DNA of 64,000 nucleotides, from positions 1 through 64,000 of the forward strand of contig NZ_BJZT01000039.1 of NCBI RefSeq assembly GCF_007992175.1. Reading direction: 5' to 3'. The number at the start of each line of letters is the position of its first letter. The stretch's first letter is position 1. This DNA comes from Methylobacterium haplocladii (GTDB lineage: Bacteria > Pseudomonadota > Alphaproteobacteria > Rhizobiales > Beijerinckiaceae). Position numbers and translations under genes: made by a program. Of this stretch, positions 16,343 through 25,335 are shown piece by piece. The notes beneath the pieces were generated by a model. That model was given only the letters and a program-made list of their open reading frames with translations, did not search any database and had not been told where the DNA came from.

Positions 16343-16984
16343 TTAACCGGCCCCGGTCAGGCCCCGCGCCTCCGTCAGCCGCGCAGCGTAGCGGGCGATG
16401 AGGTCGACCTCGAGGTTGACCCGGTCTCCGGCGCGGCGCTCGCCCCAGGTCGTGACGGAGAGCGAATGCGGGATCAGCAGCACCGAGAACAGGTCGTCCG
16501 CGACGGTGTTGACGGTGAGCGAGGTGCCGTCGAGGCAGACCGAGCCCTTTTCGGCGATGAAGCGGGCAATTTCCGCAGGCGCGCGTAGGGTGAAGCGGGT
16601 GCTGGCCCCCCAAGGGCTGTCGGTCTCGGTGACCTCGTCCCGCGAAACGATCTCGGCAACACCGTCGACATGGCCGGTGACGAGGTGGCCGCCGAGTTCG
16701 TCGCCGATCCTCAGGGAGCGCTCCAGGTTGATCCGGGTCCCCTCCTCCCACGCGCCGAGCGTGGTGCGGGCGAGCGTCTCGGCAGCAGCGTCGACGGAGA
16801 AGCGGCAGCCCTTGTCACGCGGCTCCACCGCAACGGCGGTCAGGCAAGGGCCGGAGCAGGCGATCGAAGCGCCGAGCGCGATGCCGGCCGGGTCGTAAGC
16901 TGACTCGATGACGACGCGCCGCAACCGGTCGTCGCCCGCGATGGACACCACATGGCCGACGTCGCTGATCAGGCCGGTGAACAT
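16343..16984 (-). CDS. ribE: riboflavin synthase, alpha subunit
   Basis: A 213-residue enzyme that dismutates two lumazine molecules into riboflavin. It starts with the family N terminus MFTGLISDVGHVVSI and carries two lumazine-binding repeats: the first with GASIACSGPCLTAVAVE, the second with GSVCLDGTSLTVNTV. Between them is the RSLRIGDELGGHLVTGHVDG block. The start is five bases from the ribD stop, so the two are co-transcribed. Confidence 0.94.
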   Translation of the reverse strand: MFTGLISDVGHVVSIAGDDRLRRVVIESAYDPAGIALGASIACSGPCLTAVAVEPRDKGCRFSVDAAAETLARTTLGAWEEGTRINLERSLRIGDELGGHLVTGHVDGVAEIVSRDEVTETDSPWGASTRFTLRAPAEIARFIAEKGSVCLDGTSLTVNTVADDLFSVLLIPHSLSVTTWGERRAGDRVNLEVDLIARYAARLTEARGLTGAG

Positions 16985-16989
16985 GTTTG

Positions 16990-18105
16990 TCAGATTCTCC
17001 GCTCGTAGGTGACGGCGTGATCCGGCCCGAGCATGCGGGCCGCGCTCTCCGCCAAGTGGCCATCGCGGATCGCTGCGTCGAGATGCGGCCCGACGGCCGG
17101 CAAGCCGCCGGCGAGGCCGAGCGCCTCGGGACCGGTGAACAGCGTCAGCACGTCGACGAGGTCGGCGGCACTGAGCGCATCCGCGAGATGCGGGCCGCCC
17201 TCGCTGCAGAGGCGGGTGATGCCGCGCTCGGCCAAGGCGGCGAGGGCCGCATGCAGGTCGACCCGGCCGGCCGCGTCGGCGGCGACGGCGACGACCTCGA
17301 CACCGAGCGAGGCGAGCATGCGCTTGGCGTGGACCGGCGCGGAGCGCGTGGTGAGCACCAGGGTCGGCACTTCCCTGGCGCCGCACACCAGCCGCGAGGC
17401 CGGGTTGAGCCGCAGGCGCGAATCGAGGACGACCCGCAGGGGCGAGCACGCGGCGAGCCCCGGCAGCCGCACGGTGAGCGCCGGATCGTCCGCGCGGACC
17501 GTGCCGATCCCGACGAGGATCGCGTCGGCATGGGCCCGCCAGAGATGCACTGCGCCGTCGGCGATCTGGCCGGTGATGCGCAGGCGCTCGTCATGGGCAT
17601 GCGCGGCGAAGCCGTCGCGGGTGCGGGCGAGCTTGAGGTGGAGGCTCGGGCGGCCCCGCGTCACCCGGCTGACATGGCCGCGATGGTCGCGCACGGCCTC
17701 GTCCCGCAGCAGGTCGGTCTCGACCGCGATGCCGGCCTCGCGCAGCAGCGCGTGGCCGCGCCCGGCAACGCGCGGGTCGGGATCCTCCATCGCCGAGACG
17801 ACGCGAACGATGCCAGCGGCGATGATCGCATCGGTGCAGGGCGGGGTGCGGCCGTGATGCGAGCAGGGCTCGAGACCGACATAGAGCGTCGCGCCGCGGG
17901 CAAGCCCGCCGGCCATGGCGAGCGCCGTCGGCTCGCCGTGCGGGCGCCCGCCCGGCGCCGTCACCGCCTGCCCGATTATTTTGCTGTTCGAGACAATGAC
18001 AGCGCCGACCGACGGGTTGGGCCAGGTCCGGCCCAGGTTGCGCCGGCCCAGCGCCAGGGTGAGCCGCATGTAGCGGAGATCGTCCGCAGACCCCGAAAAA
18101 TTCAC
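16990..18105 (-). CDS. ribD: bifunctional riboflavin biosynthesis deaminase/reductase
   Basis: A 371-residue fusion. The N-terminal deaminase has NPSVGAVIV, the zinc and proton-shuttle residues in PHGEPTAL and the second zinc motif PCSHHGRTPPC. The C-terminal reductase (from about residue 155) has LKLARTRDGF, DAILVGIGTVRADDPALTVR, LDSRLRLNP and LCSEGGPHLADAL. It converts the pyrimidine from GTP cyclohydrolase II to the ribityl-amino-uracil precursor. The GTG at 18105 overlaps the nrdR stop (GTGA) and gives normal length. ATG 18069 is a less likely start. The zinc-site loop has HGE in place of the usual HAE. Confidence 0.93.
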   Translation of the reverse strand: MNFSGSADDLRYMRLTLALGRRNLGRTWPNPSVGAVIVSNSKIIGQAVTAPGGRPHGEPTALAMAGGLARGATLYVGLEPCSHHGRTPPCTDAIIAAGIVRVVSAMEDPDPRVAGRGHALLREAGIAVETDLLRDEAVRDHRGHVSRVTRGRPSLHLKLARTRDGFAAHAHDERLRITGQIADGAVHLWRAHADAILVGIGTVRADDPALTVRLPGLAACSPLRVVLDSRLRLNPASRLVCGAREVPTLVLTTRSAPVHAKRMLASLGVEVVAVAADAAGRVDLHAALAALAERGITRLCSEGGPHLADALSAADLVDVLTLFTGPEALGLAGGLPAVGPHLDAAIRDGHLAESAARMLGPDHAVTYERRI

Positions 18106-18629
18106 GCGCGCGACCGGGCCGGGCGGCTGCGCGGGCGGGGAGCGTCGGGCTCGGGCACGTCGCCGAAGGGCAGCGTGCCGTCTTCGCCGAGCGTGCCGAG
18201 CAGGTCCTTGAAGTCCTGCGCCTCGCGAAAGTTCTTGTAGACCGAGGCGAAGCGCACATAGGCGACGTCGTCGAGGCCTTTCAGCCCCTCCATCACCGCC
18301 TCGCCGATGGCCTCGCTCGTCACCTCGCCCTCGCCGCCGCTCTCGAGCCGCCGGGTGATGCCGGAGACGAGCCGTTCGACGCGCTCGGGGTCGGCGGAGC
18401 GCTTGCGCAGCGCCACGTCGATGGAGCGCTGCAGCTTGTCGCGGTCGAAGGGCACGCGCTTGCCGGAGCGCTTGAGCACGGTGAGTTCGCGCAGCTGCAC
18501 CCGCTCGAAGGTGGTGAAGCGGCCGCCGCAATCCGGACAGACGCGCCGGCGGCGGATGGCGGAGGCATCCTCGCTCGGGCGCGAGTCCTTCACCTGGGTA
18601 TCGGGGCCGCCGCAATAGGGACACCGCAT
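18102..18629 (-). CDS. nrdR: transcriptional repressor NrdR
   Basis: A 175-residue nucleotide-responsive repressor of ribonucleotide reductase genes. It has an N-terminal zinc ribbon (MRCPYCGG ... RRRVCPDCGGRFTTFE) and an ATP-cone domain (VLKRSGKRVPFDRDKLQRSI, YVRFASVYKNFREAQDF). A Pro/Arg-rich tail follows. It lies between glyA and ribD, the usual order in Rhizobiales, and is translationally coupled to ribD. Confidence 0.94.
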   Translation of the reverse strand: MRCPYCGGPDTQVKDSRPSEDASAIRRRRVCPDCGGRFTTFERVQLRELTVLKRSGKRVPFDRDKLQRSIDVALRKRSADPERVERLVSGITRRLESGGEGEVTSEAIGEAVMEGLKGLDDVAYVRFASVYKNFREAQDFKDLLGTLGEDGTLPFGDVPEPDAPRPRSRPARSRA

Positions 18630-18648
18630 CGGGCCGGCAACCTCAAAG

Positions 18649-18690
18649 GCGAAAACGAAACGGCCGCGGACGAACGATCCGCGGCCGTTT
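18649..18690 (-). terminator. terminator after glyA
   Basis: A 13-bp stem (aaacggccgcgga 18658-18670 with tccgcggccgttt 18678-18690) and a 7-base loop. On the minus strand it is followed by a T-rich run (CGTTTTCGCC), fitting termination of the glyA transcript before nrdR. Confidence 0.65.
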
Positions 18691-18728
18691 CTAGCGTGGT
18701 GGAGAGGACGCCGAAAGGGCGTCCGCGA

Positions 18729-20033
<1,305 letters not shown>

Positions 20034-20287
20034 GGATGGCCTCATTGTTGGTTATGGGTGTCGCGCACCCGTCGTCCCGTGGGCGTGCACGGGGGGCGTT
20101 TTTCGGATTGCATTTAGTACACGGGGGCGCGGGGGCCGCCAACCGCAGGGGTTTTTGCCGCAAGGGTCAAAAAAATTATCCTGCGCCTTCCTTCAGCGCG
20201 CGGCGGCATGCCGCCAAACCCAGGAATTTATTGATAATTATCTGAAATAAAAGTAGAACATCACGCCGGTTGCAGCGAAAGGGCGCC
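20034..20287. other. divergent intergenic region upstream of glyA and the unknown gene pair
   Basis: It holds the promoters of glyA (minus) and of the unknown pair (plus). The segment 20226-20260 is strongly AT-rich (ttattgataattatctgaaa is part of it), unlike its surroundings, and is the likely promoter of the plus-strand pair. No RNA gene was recognised. Confidence 0.45.
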
Positions 20288-20944
20288 ATGGTTGATCTGT
20301 CCTATCTACCGCGCCTACGTCATCGTCTCGCGGGTCTGCGCCTCAGTGTCGCGTTATTTCGGCTCCGACTCGGGATCAAGGCCGGTTTTGACCCGGCGCA
20401 ACCGCGTGACGAGGACGGACGCTGGACTGATGTCGGCGGCGGCGAGGCTCGCCAATCGCAAAGATACAAGACCGGCAATCCCAAGATCGATGCGACCTCG
20501 GACGAACTCGCCGATATCGTGTCTCATGTCGCAAACAGCCTGCTGCACCTGAAGGGCGCCGCATTCGGTACTGCCGTTCATCTCGGTTCGGCAGAGGCAG
20601 TCCGTGCGCTTGATCTTCCCGGGATCGGCAAGCATGGCGTGGAGCAGAGCTTCAGTCTCGGCGGTCTCGTCAGATATGGACTGGCAGACAGCGTCAGAAC
20701 GGATTTCGTCAAGAGGAACGGGCGAGGTCCGACTGCACCGATCATGGCGGTGTGGGATATCAAGACCGGTGGTGCCAGACTGACTCCGACGCGTGTCAGG
20801 CAAATTCGATCCGAATTGAATATCGGCGACGACAGTCCTGTCATCGAGCTGCACGTCATCAAAGGCATCAGGGTGAAGGCGGCCGGTCCCACGCATGAGG
20901 GGCAGCTTTCGTATCTATGGCTTGGGGGCTGGCATGTCGCTTGA
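20288..20944 (+). CDS. unknown protein, candidate PD-(D/E)xK nuclease toxin with phage-type GFDPxQPRDxxGRW motif
   Basis: A 218-residue protein not matched to a named family. Residues 1-32 are basic and amphipathic. Residues 33-46 read GFDPAQPRDEDGRW, a motif recalled from alphaproteobacterial phage head/portal-type proteins and small secreted or toxin-like proteins. The C-terminal part fits a PD-(D/E)xK nuclease core: E119 in GVEQSF, D139 in SVRTDFV, and D157-x-K159 in AVWDIKTGG. The next gene overlaps it by 11 bases and looks like an immunity protein. Base composition is visibly less GC-rich than the neighbours, suggesting transfer. TTG 20270 is an alternative start. The toxin call is inference. 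Confidence 0.5.
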   Translation: MVDLSYLPRLRHRLAGLRLSVALFRLRLGIKAGFDPAQPRDEDGRWTDVGGGEARQSQRYKTGNPKIDATSDELADIVSHVANSLLHLKGAAFGTAVHLGSAEAVRALDLPGIGKHGVEQSFSLGGLVRYGLADSVRTDFVKRNGRGPTAPIMAVWDIKTGGARLTPTRVRQIRSELNIGDDSPVIELHVIKGIRVKAAGPTHEGQLSYLWLGGWHVA

Positions 20945-21386
20945 GGCCTATGTGCTCTTCGATCGTGAAATCGCCGCCATCTCCGATTGGCAGCGAGGGC
21001 TCGACGAACTTGGATTTCCTTTGTCTCTTGCATCGGAGAAGGCTCTGAAGGCGCTCCAAGGCCATCTTCCGGCTTGGTGGAACGGACGGGAGGCCGGTTT
21101 CGAGTGCGGGCTTTGCGACGCAGGCGAACTGTCCCACATCTACGACGACATCGACCTGAAAGGCGCCTGGCGTCATGCGATGGCCTTCAACTGGGGAACG
21201 CTCCCCGGCTGCGCCGGCGCATTGATGGCCGCGGCGGCCCTGACGCACGCGACGGGTGGCGTCCTGTTCGATCCGCAGGAAAGCGTCGTCCTGGACCCGG
21301 CCGAAGCAGTCTCGTACGCCCGCGACACGGCTGCTTCAATTCCGGACATCGAGGCGAGGTTTGCGGCGATGAAAGAGCGGGGCTAA
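20934..21386 (+). CDS. unknown protein, candidate immunity partner
   Basis: A 150-residue acidic, soluble protein with no signal peptide. It begins MSLEAYVLFDREIAAISDWQ and has a central block AMAFNWGTLPGCAGALMAAA followed by ALTHATGGVLFDPQESVVLD. The general look (small acidic protein, segment ending in TGG-x-x-x-DPQ) resembles immunity proteins of bacterial toxins, but no family is claimed. Its ATG lies 11 bases before the end of the upstream gene, the tight overlap usual for toxin-immunity or toxin-antitoxin pairs. Confidence 0.5.
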   Translation: MSLEAYVLFDREIAAISDWQRGLDELGFPLSLASEKALKALQGHLPAWWNGREAGFECGLCDAGELSHIYDDIDLKGAWRHAMAFNWGTLPGCAGALMAAAALTHATGGVLFDPQESVVLDPAEAVSYARDTAASIPDIEARFAAMKERG

Positions 21387-21462
21387 GCGGGCCCTCGCGC
21401 CGACGACTACGCCGCAGAGCCTCGGCCAAGGAACGGCGCGCCCCCAACGGGCCGAGCGCGCA

Positions 21463-21918
21463 TCAGAACGCGCAGACCAGCCCGACGCCCACGACCATCA
21501 GCCCGGCCCCGAGCAAACGTGCGGCCCCGACCTCCCGCACTGGCACGCCGAGCAGCCCGAACTGGTCGAAGGCGAGTGAGCTCAGGATCTGCCCGACGAT
21601 GAACAGGCCGACGAAGGTCGCTGCGCCGAGCCGCGGCACCAGCAGGATCGAGCCGACGATGTAGAGGGCGCCGAGGAGGCCGCCCAACCAGCCGTACCAG
21701 GGTACGCGGGACACGGTCTGGAGCGACGGGATCGGCTCGCGCAGGGCGAGCAGCAGAGCGCCGAGGGCGATCGCGCCGACGGCGAAGTTCGTGAACGCGG
21801 CCCAGAACGGCGTGCCGAGCGTGCCCCTCAGGCTCGCATTGACCGTCTGCTGCAACACGAAGGCGACGCCACCGAGCAGCGCCACGAGGTACAAGCCGAG
21901 CGAGAGGACGTGGGCCAA
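21463..21918 (-). CDS. YdcZ/DUF606-family small membrane transporter
   Basis: A 151-residue protein with five hydrophobic helices. Family features are VALLGGVAFVLQQTVNASLR near the N terminus, FWAAFTNFAVGAIAL, PWYGWLGGLLGALYIVGSIL and LGAATFVGLFIVGQILSSL. These match the DUF606 (DMT superfamily, half-size EamA-like) proteins, which probably dimerise. Substrate unknown. It is downstream of the L,D-transpeptidase gene but separated by a strong terminator. Confidence 0.88.
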   Translation of the reverse strand: MAHVLSLGLYLVALLGGVAFVLQQTVNASLRGTLGTPFWAAFTNFAVGAIALGALLLALREPIPSLQTVSRVPWYGWLGGLLGALYIVGSILLVPRLGAATFVGLFIVGQILSSLAFDQFGLLGVPVREVGAARLLGAGLMVVGVGLVCAF

Positions 21919-21943
21919 GATCGGTTGCTTTCTCGGAGGCCGA

Positions 21944-21980
21944 CAAAAAAAGACCCGCGCCGCCTAGACGGAAGCGCGGG
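21944..21980 (-). terminator. terminator after the L,D-transpeptidase gene
   Basis: Stem cccgcgc (21954-21960) with gcgcggg (21974-21980), followed on the minus strand by seven T residues. A second hairpin without a T run (gccggggtc / gaccccggc, 21999-22019) lies just upstream in the same transcript. Confidence 0.7.
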
Positions 21981-22034
21981 CCTTTCAAAACCGCAGCCGC
22001 CGGGGTCGGAGACCCCGGCGAACTCGCAAAAGAC

Positions 22035-23366
22035 TCAGTTCTCTTCGTCGCCGCCCTCGAACTGCTCGAAGCGCTGCGGGGCGGTGGCCGCGGCGCTGGC
22101 GACCGGAGTCGGCGCCTCGATGGTCGAGGGCACGTTGACGCCGTCGCGCTTGTAGATGTCGTCGCGGAACTGCACCGTGCCGTCCGGCGTCGACCAGGCG
22201 GTGATGTAGGTCCAGTAGACCGGCACCGGCTGCGTCAGGCGCGCGTCGATGCGCTGGCCGCTCTCGACGGCCTGCTCCACATGGGCACGGTCCCAGCCCG
22301 GCGTGTCCTTGAGCAGCCAGGTAATGTACTCGCGCACGTTCTGCAGACGGACGCAGCCCGAGGAGATGAAGCGGAAGTCGTCGCCGAACACGCCGCGCGA
22401 GTTCGTGTCGTGCATGAACACGCCGTAGGGGTTCGGGATGTTGATGCGCACGACGCCCATCGAGTTGAAGTCGGCGCCCGATTCCTGGCGGTAGGTGTAG
22501 CGGGTGCCCTCGTCCGAATTCCAGTTCACCGAACGCACCGACACCTCGGAGCCGTTGCCGGCGTAGATGTGGATCTTGTTGTCGGTGAGGTAGTTCGGGT
22601 CCTTCTGCATCTTCGGGATGAGGTCCTTCTTCACGATGGAAGCCGGGACCGTCCAGGTCGGGTTGAAATTGATCTCGACCGCCTTGGTGTTCATGATCGG
22701 AGACTGGCGGTCGATCTTGCCGACGCCGGCGGCGTGCAGCGTCACGACCTGACCGTTCTCGACCGTCTGGACGAGGGCCGCGGGGATGTTGGTGATGACG
22801 AAGCGCCGGCCGAGATCGCCCGAGTAGGAGCGCAGGCGGATCAGGTTGGTCTCGAGCTGGCGAAGCCGGATGTCGGCGCCGACATTCATGGCGGCCTGCG
22901 TCGCCGGGCTCATCTGGCCGGTCTGGCTGAGGCCATGGCGGGCCTGGAAGCGCTTCACGCCGGCCGCGACGTAGGAATCGTAGATGCCGCCGCCGCCGGC
23001 CTGGGCATCGAGGTCGCCCGTGACGATCAGACGCTGGCGCACCGCGCCGACCGCGGGGCCGCGCGAGCCGACCCGCAGGCCGGCGGCGCCGGAGACCGGC
23101 TGCCAGCCGCCGCGGGAGACGATGCCGCGATACTTCTCGATGACCTGCTCGGTCGCCTCGACGGTCTGGGGCGACAGGATCGGGGTCGAGGAGCGGCGCA
23201 CCTGCATCGTCGCGGGCGAGGCGTAGTCCTGAGCCCACTCGGCCTGGGCACCGTCGCCGGAATCGCGCGCCGAGGCCGCGAGCGGAAGCGCCAGAAGCGC
23301 GGAGCCGGCCAGCAGCGCGAGGCCGAGGCGGGAGACGGGACGGGTGGTGGAGGCCTGATTCAGCAT
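22035..23366 (-). CDS. L,D-transpeptidase, YcbB-like
   Basis: A 443-residue exported enzyme that forms 3-3 cross-links in peptidoglycan. Residues 1-34 are a signal peptide ending LAASARD. A peptidoglycan-binding domain follows (YVAAGVKRFQARHGLSQTGQ, about residues 132-151). The YkuD catalytic domain has the HDTNSRGVFGDDFRFISSGC block and ends CVRLQN, which gives the catalytic His and Cys. The overall layout (PG-binding domain, then interrupted YkuD domain) is that of YcbB/LdtD. The C-terminal tail EGGDEEN is acidic. Confidence 0.93.
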   Translation of the reverse strand: MLNQASTTRPVSRLGLALLAGSALLALPLAASARDSGDGAQAEWAQDYASPATMQVRRSSTPILSPQTVEATEQVIEKYRGIVSRGGWQPVSGAAGLRVGSRGPAVGAVRQRLIVTGDLDAQAGGGGIYDSYVAAGVKRFQARHGLSQTGQMSPATQAAMNVGADIRLRQLETNLIRLRSYSGDLGRRFVITNIPAALVQTVENGQVVTLHAAGVGKIDRQSPIMNTKAVEINFNPTWTVPASIVKKDLIPKMQKDPNYLTDNKIHIYAGNGSEVSVRSVNWNSDEGTRYTYRQESGADFNSMGVVRINIPNPYGVFMHDTNSRGVFGDDFRFISSGCVRLQNVREYITWLLKDTPGWDRAHVEQAVESGQRIDARLTQPVPVYWTYITAWSTPDGTVQFRDDIYKRDGVNVPSTIEAPTPVASAAATAPQRFEQFEGGDEEN

Positions 23367-23722
23367 CGATCCAATGCTCTGATCCGGAAGGGGGCGGAGA
23401 TACGGATCCGGCCTGACCCGATACGCGCCGGAAATCGTCTACCGCCTGTGATGTCGGGCTGGCGTTAAGAACACATGATCTCCGGGCTATAATATGGCGT
23501 CGAACAGCTTGGCCGTGCGCAGCCGCACGCTCGCGTGGATTGCGGCGGGCAAGCAACAGCATCGCGAACCGCTTCGTGCGAGATCTGGCAGTGTGGTGGA
23601 GGCCGGTGAGCGCCGTGCCTGATCGCTTTGCAAGTCTGCGCGGCTCGATCGTGTAGTTCTGCCGCGCACGCTTACGCCGAACCGGTTGCCACTCCGGCGG
23701 CGCGCGCTCTAAAGGGACGGCG
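23367..23722. other. divergent intergenic region between the L,D-transpeptidase and copper cluster
   Basis: No gene is visible. A possible plus-strand promoter is TTAAGA (23465-23470), a 17-base spacer and a perfect -10 TATAAT (23488-23493). It would give a leader of about 225 bases before the DUF2946 gene. The rest shows nothing clear. Confidence 0.45.
23465..23493 (+). promoter_or_regulatory. candidate promoter of the copper cluster
   Basis: A -35-like TTAAGA is 17 bases from the consensus -10 TATAAT, the best -10 match noticed in this part of the window. The next plus-strand gene starts 230 bases downstream, so the assignment is tentative. Confidence 0.35.
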
Positions 23723-24127
23723 ATGACGATGGCCGGTACCCGATATGGCGAAATCGTGCGCGCGTTGCGCGCGCTGACGGCCGTCGTGGCGCTCTACGCC
23801 CTCGTGATGCAGGCCTTCCTCGGCGGGATCGCGGCTTCGGCCGCCGCCTCCCCGTTCGCCCTGCCCTTCGACGTGCATTGCCTCGACAAGGCCGATGGCT
23901 CCGAGCGGGTGGATCCGTCGGCGCCGCAGGCCCCGGCCCACCACCACACCTGCTGCTGCACGGCCGCATCTCCCTCCGCAGGCACGCCGCCGCCGCTGCC
24001 CGTCATGACGTCGGTCGTCTGGCCGCAGCCCATCGTCGTGCCCGTGATCTGGCGGATGGAGGGCGTCGCTTCCGCCCGCGCTCCCCCCTTCACCCTCGCC
24101 AGCGCCCGAGCGCCTCCCGTCGCCTGA
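23723..24127 (+). CDS. DUF2946-like protein with His/Cys-rich motif
   Basis: A 134-residue protein with one N-terminal hydrophobic stretch (about residues 14-40, signal peptide or anchor) followed by HCLDKADG and the metal-binding-looking APAHHHTCCCTA. This is the DUF2946 pattern, commonly found next to copper chaperones and TonB receptors. It probably faces the periplasm and binds copper, an inference from the motif and the neighbours. It is first in a same-strand series with the YcnI-PCuAC gene 52 bases downstream. Confidence 0.72.
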   Translation: MTMAGTRYGEIVRALRALTAVVALYALVMQAFLGGIAASAAASPFALPFDVHCLDKADGSERVDPSAPQAPAHHHTCCCTAASPSAGTPPPLPVMTSVVWPQPIVVPVIWRMEGVASARAPPFTLASARAPPVA

Positions 24128-24179
24128 AACGATCGTTCCGCCTTCGCGCTTCAGATCCTTCAGACGCCGGATTTTCCTC

Positions 24180-25211
24180 ATGTCGAACCGTTATCTCCGG
24201 GCCGCCCTGCTCGCCGCCCTCCCGTTGGGCCTCACCACCTCCGCCGCACTCGGTCACGCCGTGCTCGAGCGCAAGGAAGCGACCCCGAACGCAGCCTATC
24301 GCGGCGTCGTGCAGATCATGCACGGCTGCGAGGGTGCGGCGACCACCCGCGTCACCGTGACGATCCCCGAGGGTGTGATCGGCGCCAAGCCGATGCCGAA
24401 GCCCGGCTGGCAGCTCGGCACCACCAAGGGCGCCTATGCCAAGGCCTACCAGTCCTTCCACGGCAAGATCGCGGAGGGCGTCACCGCGATCACCTGGAGC
24501 GGCGGCAGCCTCGGCGACGACGAGGTCGACGAGTTCACCTTCTTCGCCCGCATCACCGACGAGTTCGCCCCGGGTGCGACCGTCTACTTCCCCGTCGAGC
24601 AGGAATGCGCCGGTGGCGGCGACAAGGGCGGCATCGCCTGGACGCAGATCCCGCAGGCGGGCCAGGACGCGCACGATCTCAAGACCCCGGCGCCGGGCGT
24701 GAAGATCGTCGCCGCCAAGACCATCGAGAAGCTCGCCGCGAAGGGCGATGCGCCGACGGCCCCGGTGAAGGCGGGCGATCTCACGATCGAGACGCCGTGG
24801 CTGCGCGCCACGCCCGGCGGCGCCAAGGTCGCCGGCGGCTACGTCTCCGTGAGCAATGCCGGAGCCCAGCCCGATACGTTGATCGGCGCCACGATTCCCC
24901 AGGCGGGACGCGGCGAGATCCACGCCATGTCGACCGAGGGCGGCGTGATGAAGATGGCACCGGTCGAAGGCGGCCTCATCATCGCACCGGGCGGCAGCAT
25001 CGCGCTCAAGCCTGGTGGCCTGCACCTGATGTTCCTCGACCTCACGGCGGGGCTCAAGGCCGGCGCGACCGTCCAGGGCGCGCTCGTCTTCGAGCGGGCG
25101 GGCACGGTGCCCGTGACCTTCGGCGTCGCGCCGATCGGCGCCCAGTCGCCTGCGGCGCAGGCACCGGGTGGCCAGGGCACGGCCTCGGCCGCCGCCGAGC
25201 ACCAGCATTGA
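24180..25211 (+). CDS. YcnI (DUF1775) - PCuAC copper chaperone fusion
   Basis: A 343-residue periplasmic protein. A signal peptide (about 1-25) is cleaved before HAVLERKEATPNAAYRG. This gives the mature N-terminal His that DUF1775/YcnI proteins use to bind copper. DUF1775 covers about 26-170. From about residue 198 comes a PCuAC domain: IETPWLRATPGG, then the copper motif EIHAMSTEGGVMKM ... KPGGLHLMFLDL. The C terminus ends EHQH. The two domains are also found as separate proteins; here they are fused. The likely role is taking copper in the periplasm and passing it to cytochrome oxidase or a transporter. Confidence 0.9.
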   Translation: MSNRYLRAALLAALPLGLTTSAALGHAVLERKEATPNAAYRGVVQIMHGCEGAATTRVTVTIPEGVIGAKPMPKPGWQLGTTKGAYAKAYQSFHGKIAEGVTAITWSGGSLGDDEVDEFTFFARITDEFAPGATVYFPVEQECAGGGDKGGIAWTQIPQAGQDAHDLKTPAPGVKIVAAKTIEKLAAKGDAPTAPVKAGDLTIETPWLRATPGGAKVAGGYVSVSNAGAQPDTLIGATIPQAGRGEIHAMSTEGGVMKMAPVEGGLIIAPGGSIALKPGGLHLMFLDLTAGLKAGATVQGALVFERAGTVPVTFGVAPIGAQSPAAQAPGGQGTASAAAEHQH

Positions 25212-25335
25212 CCGTTTGGCGGTGCGCCCGGCCTTCGGCGCCGGGCGCGACGACCCTTCCCTCATCTCCCTCTTTCGACGACCCGCAGCCCCTCGCCTCT
25301 CGTGGCGGGCGCGGCGCGGGCGTGGAGCCTGCCCC

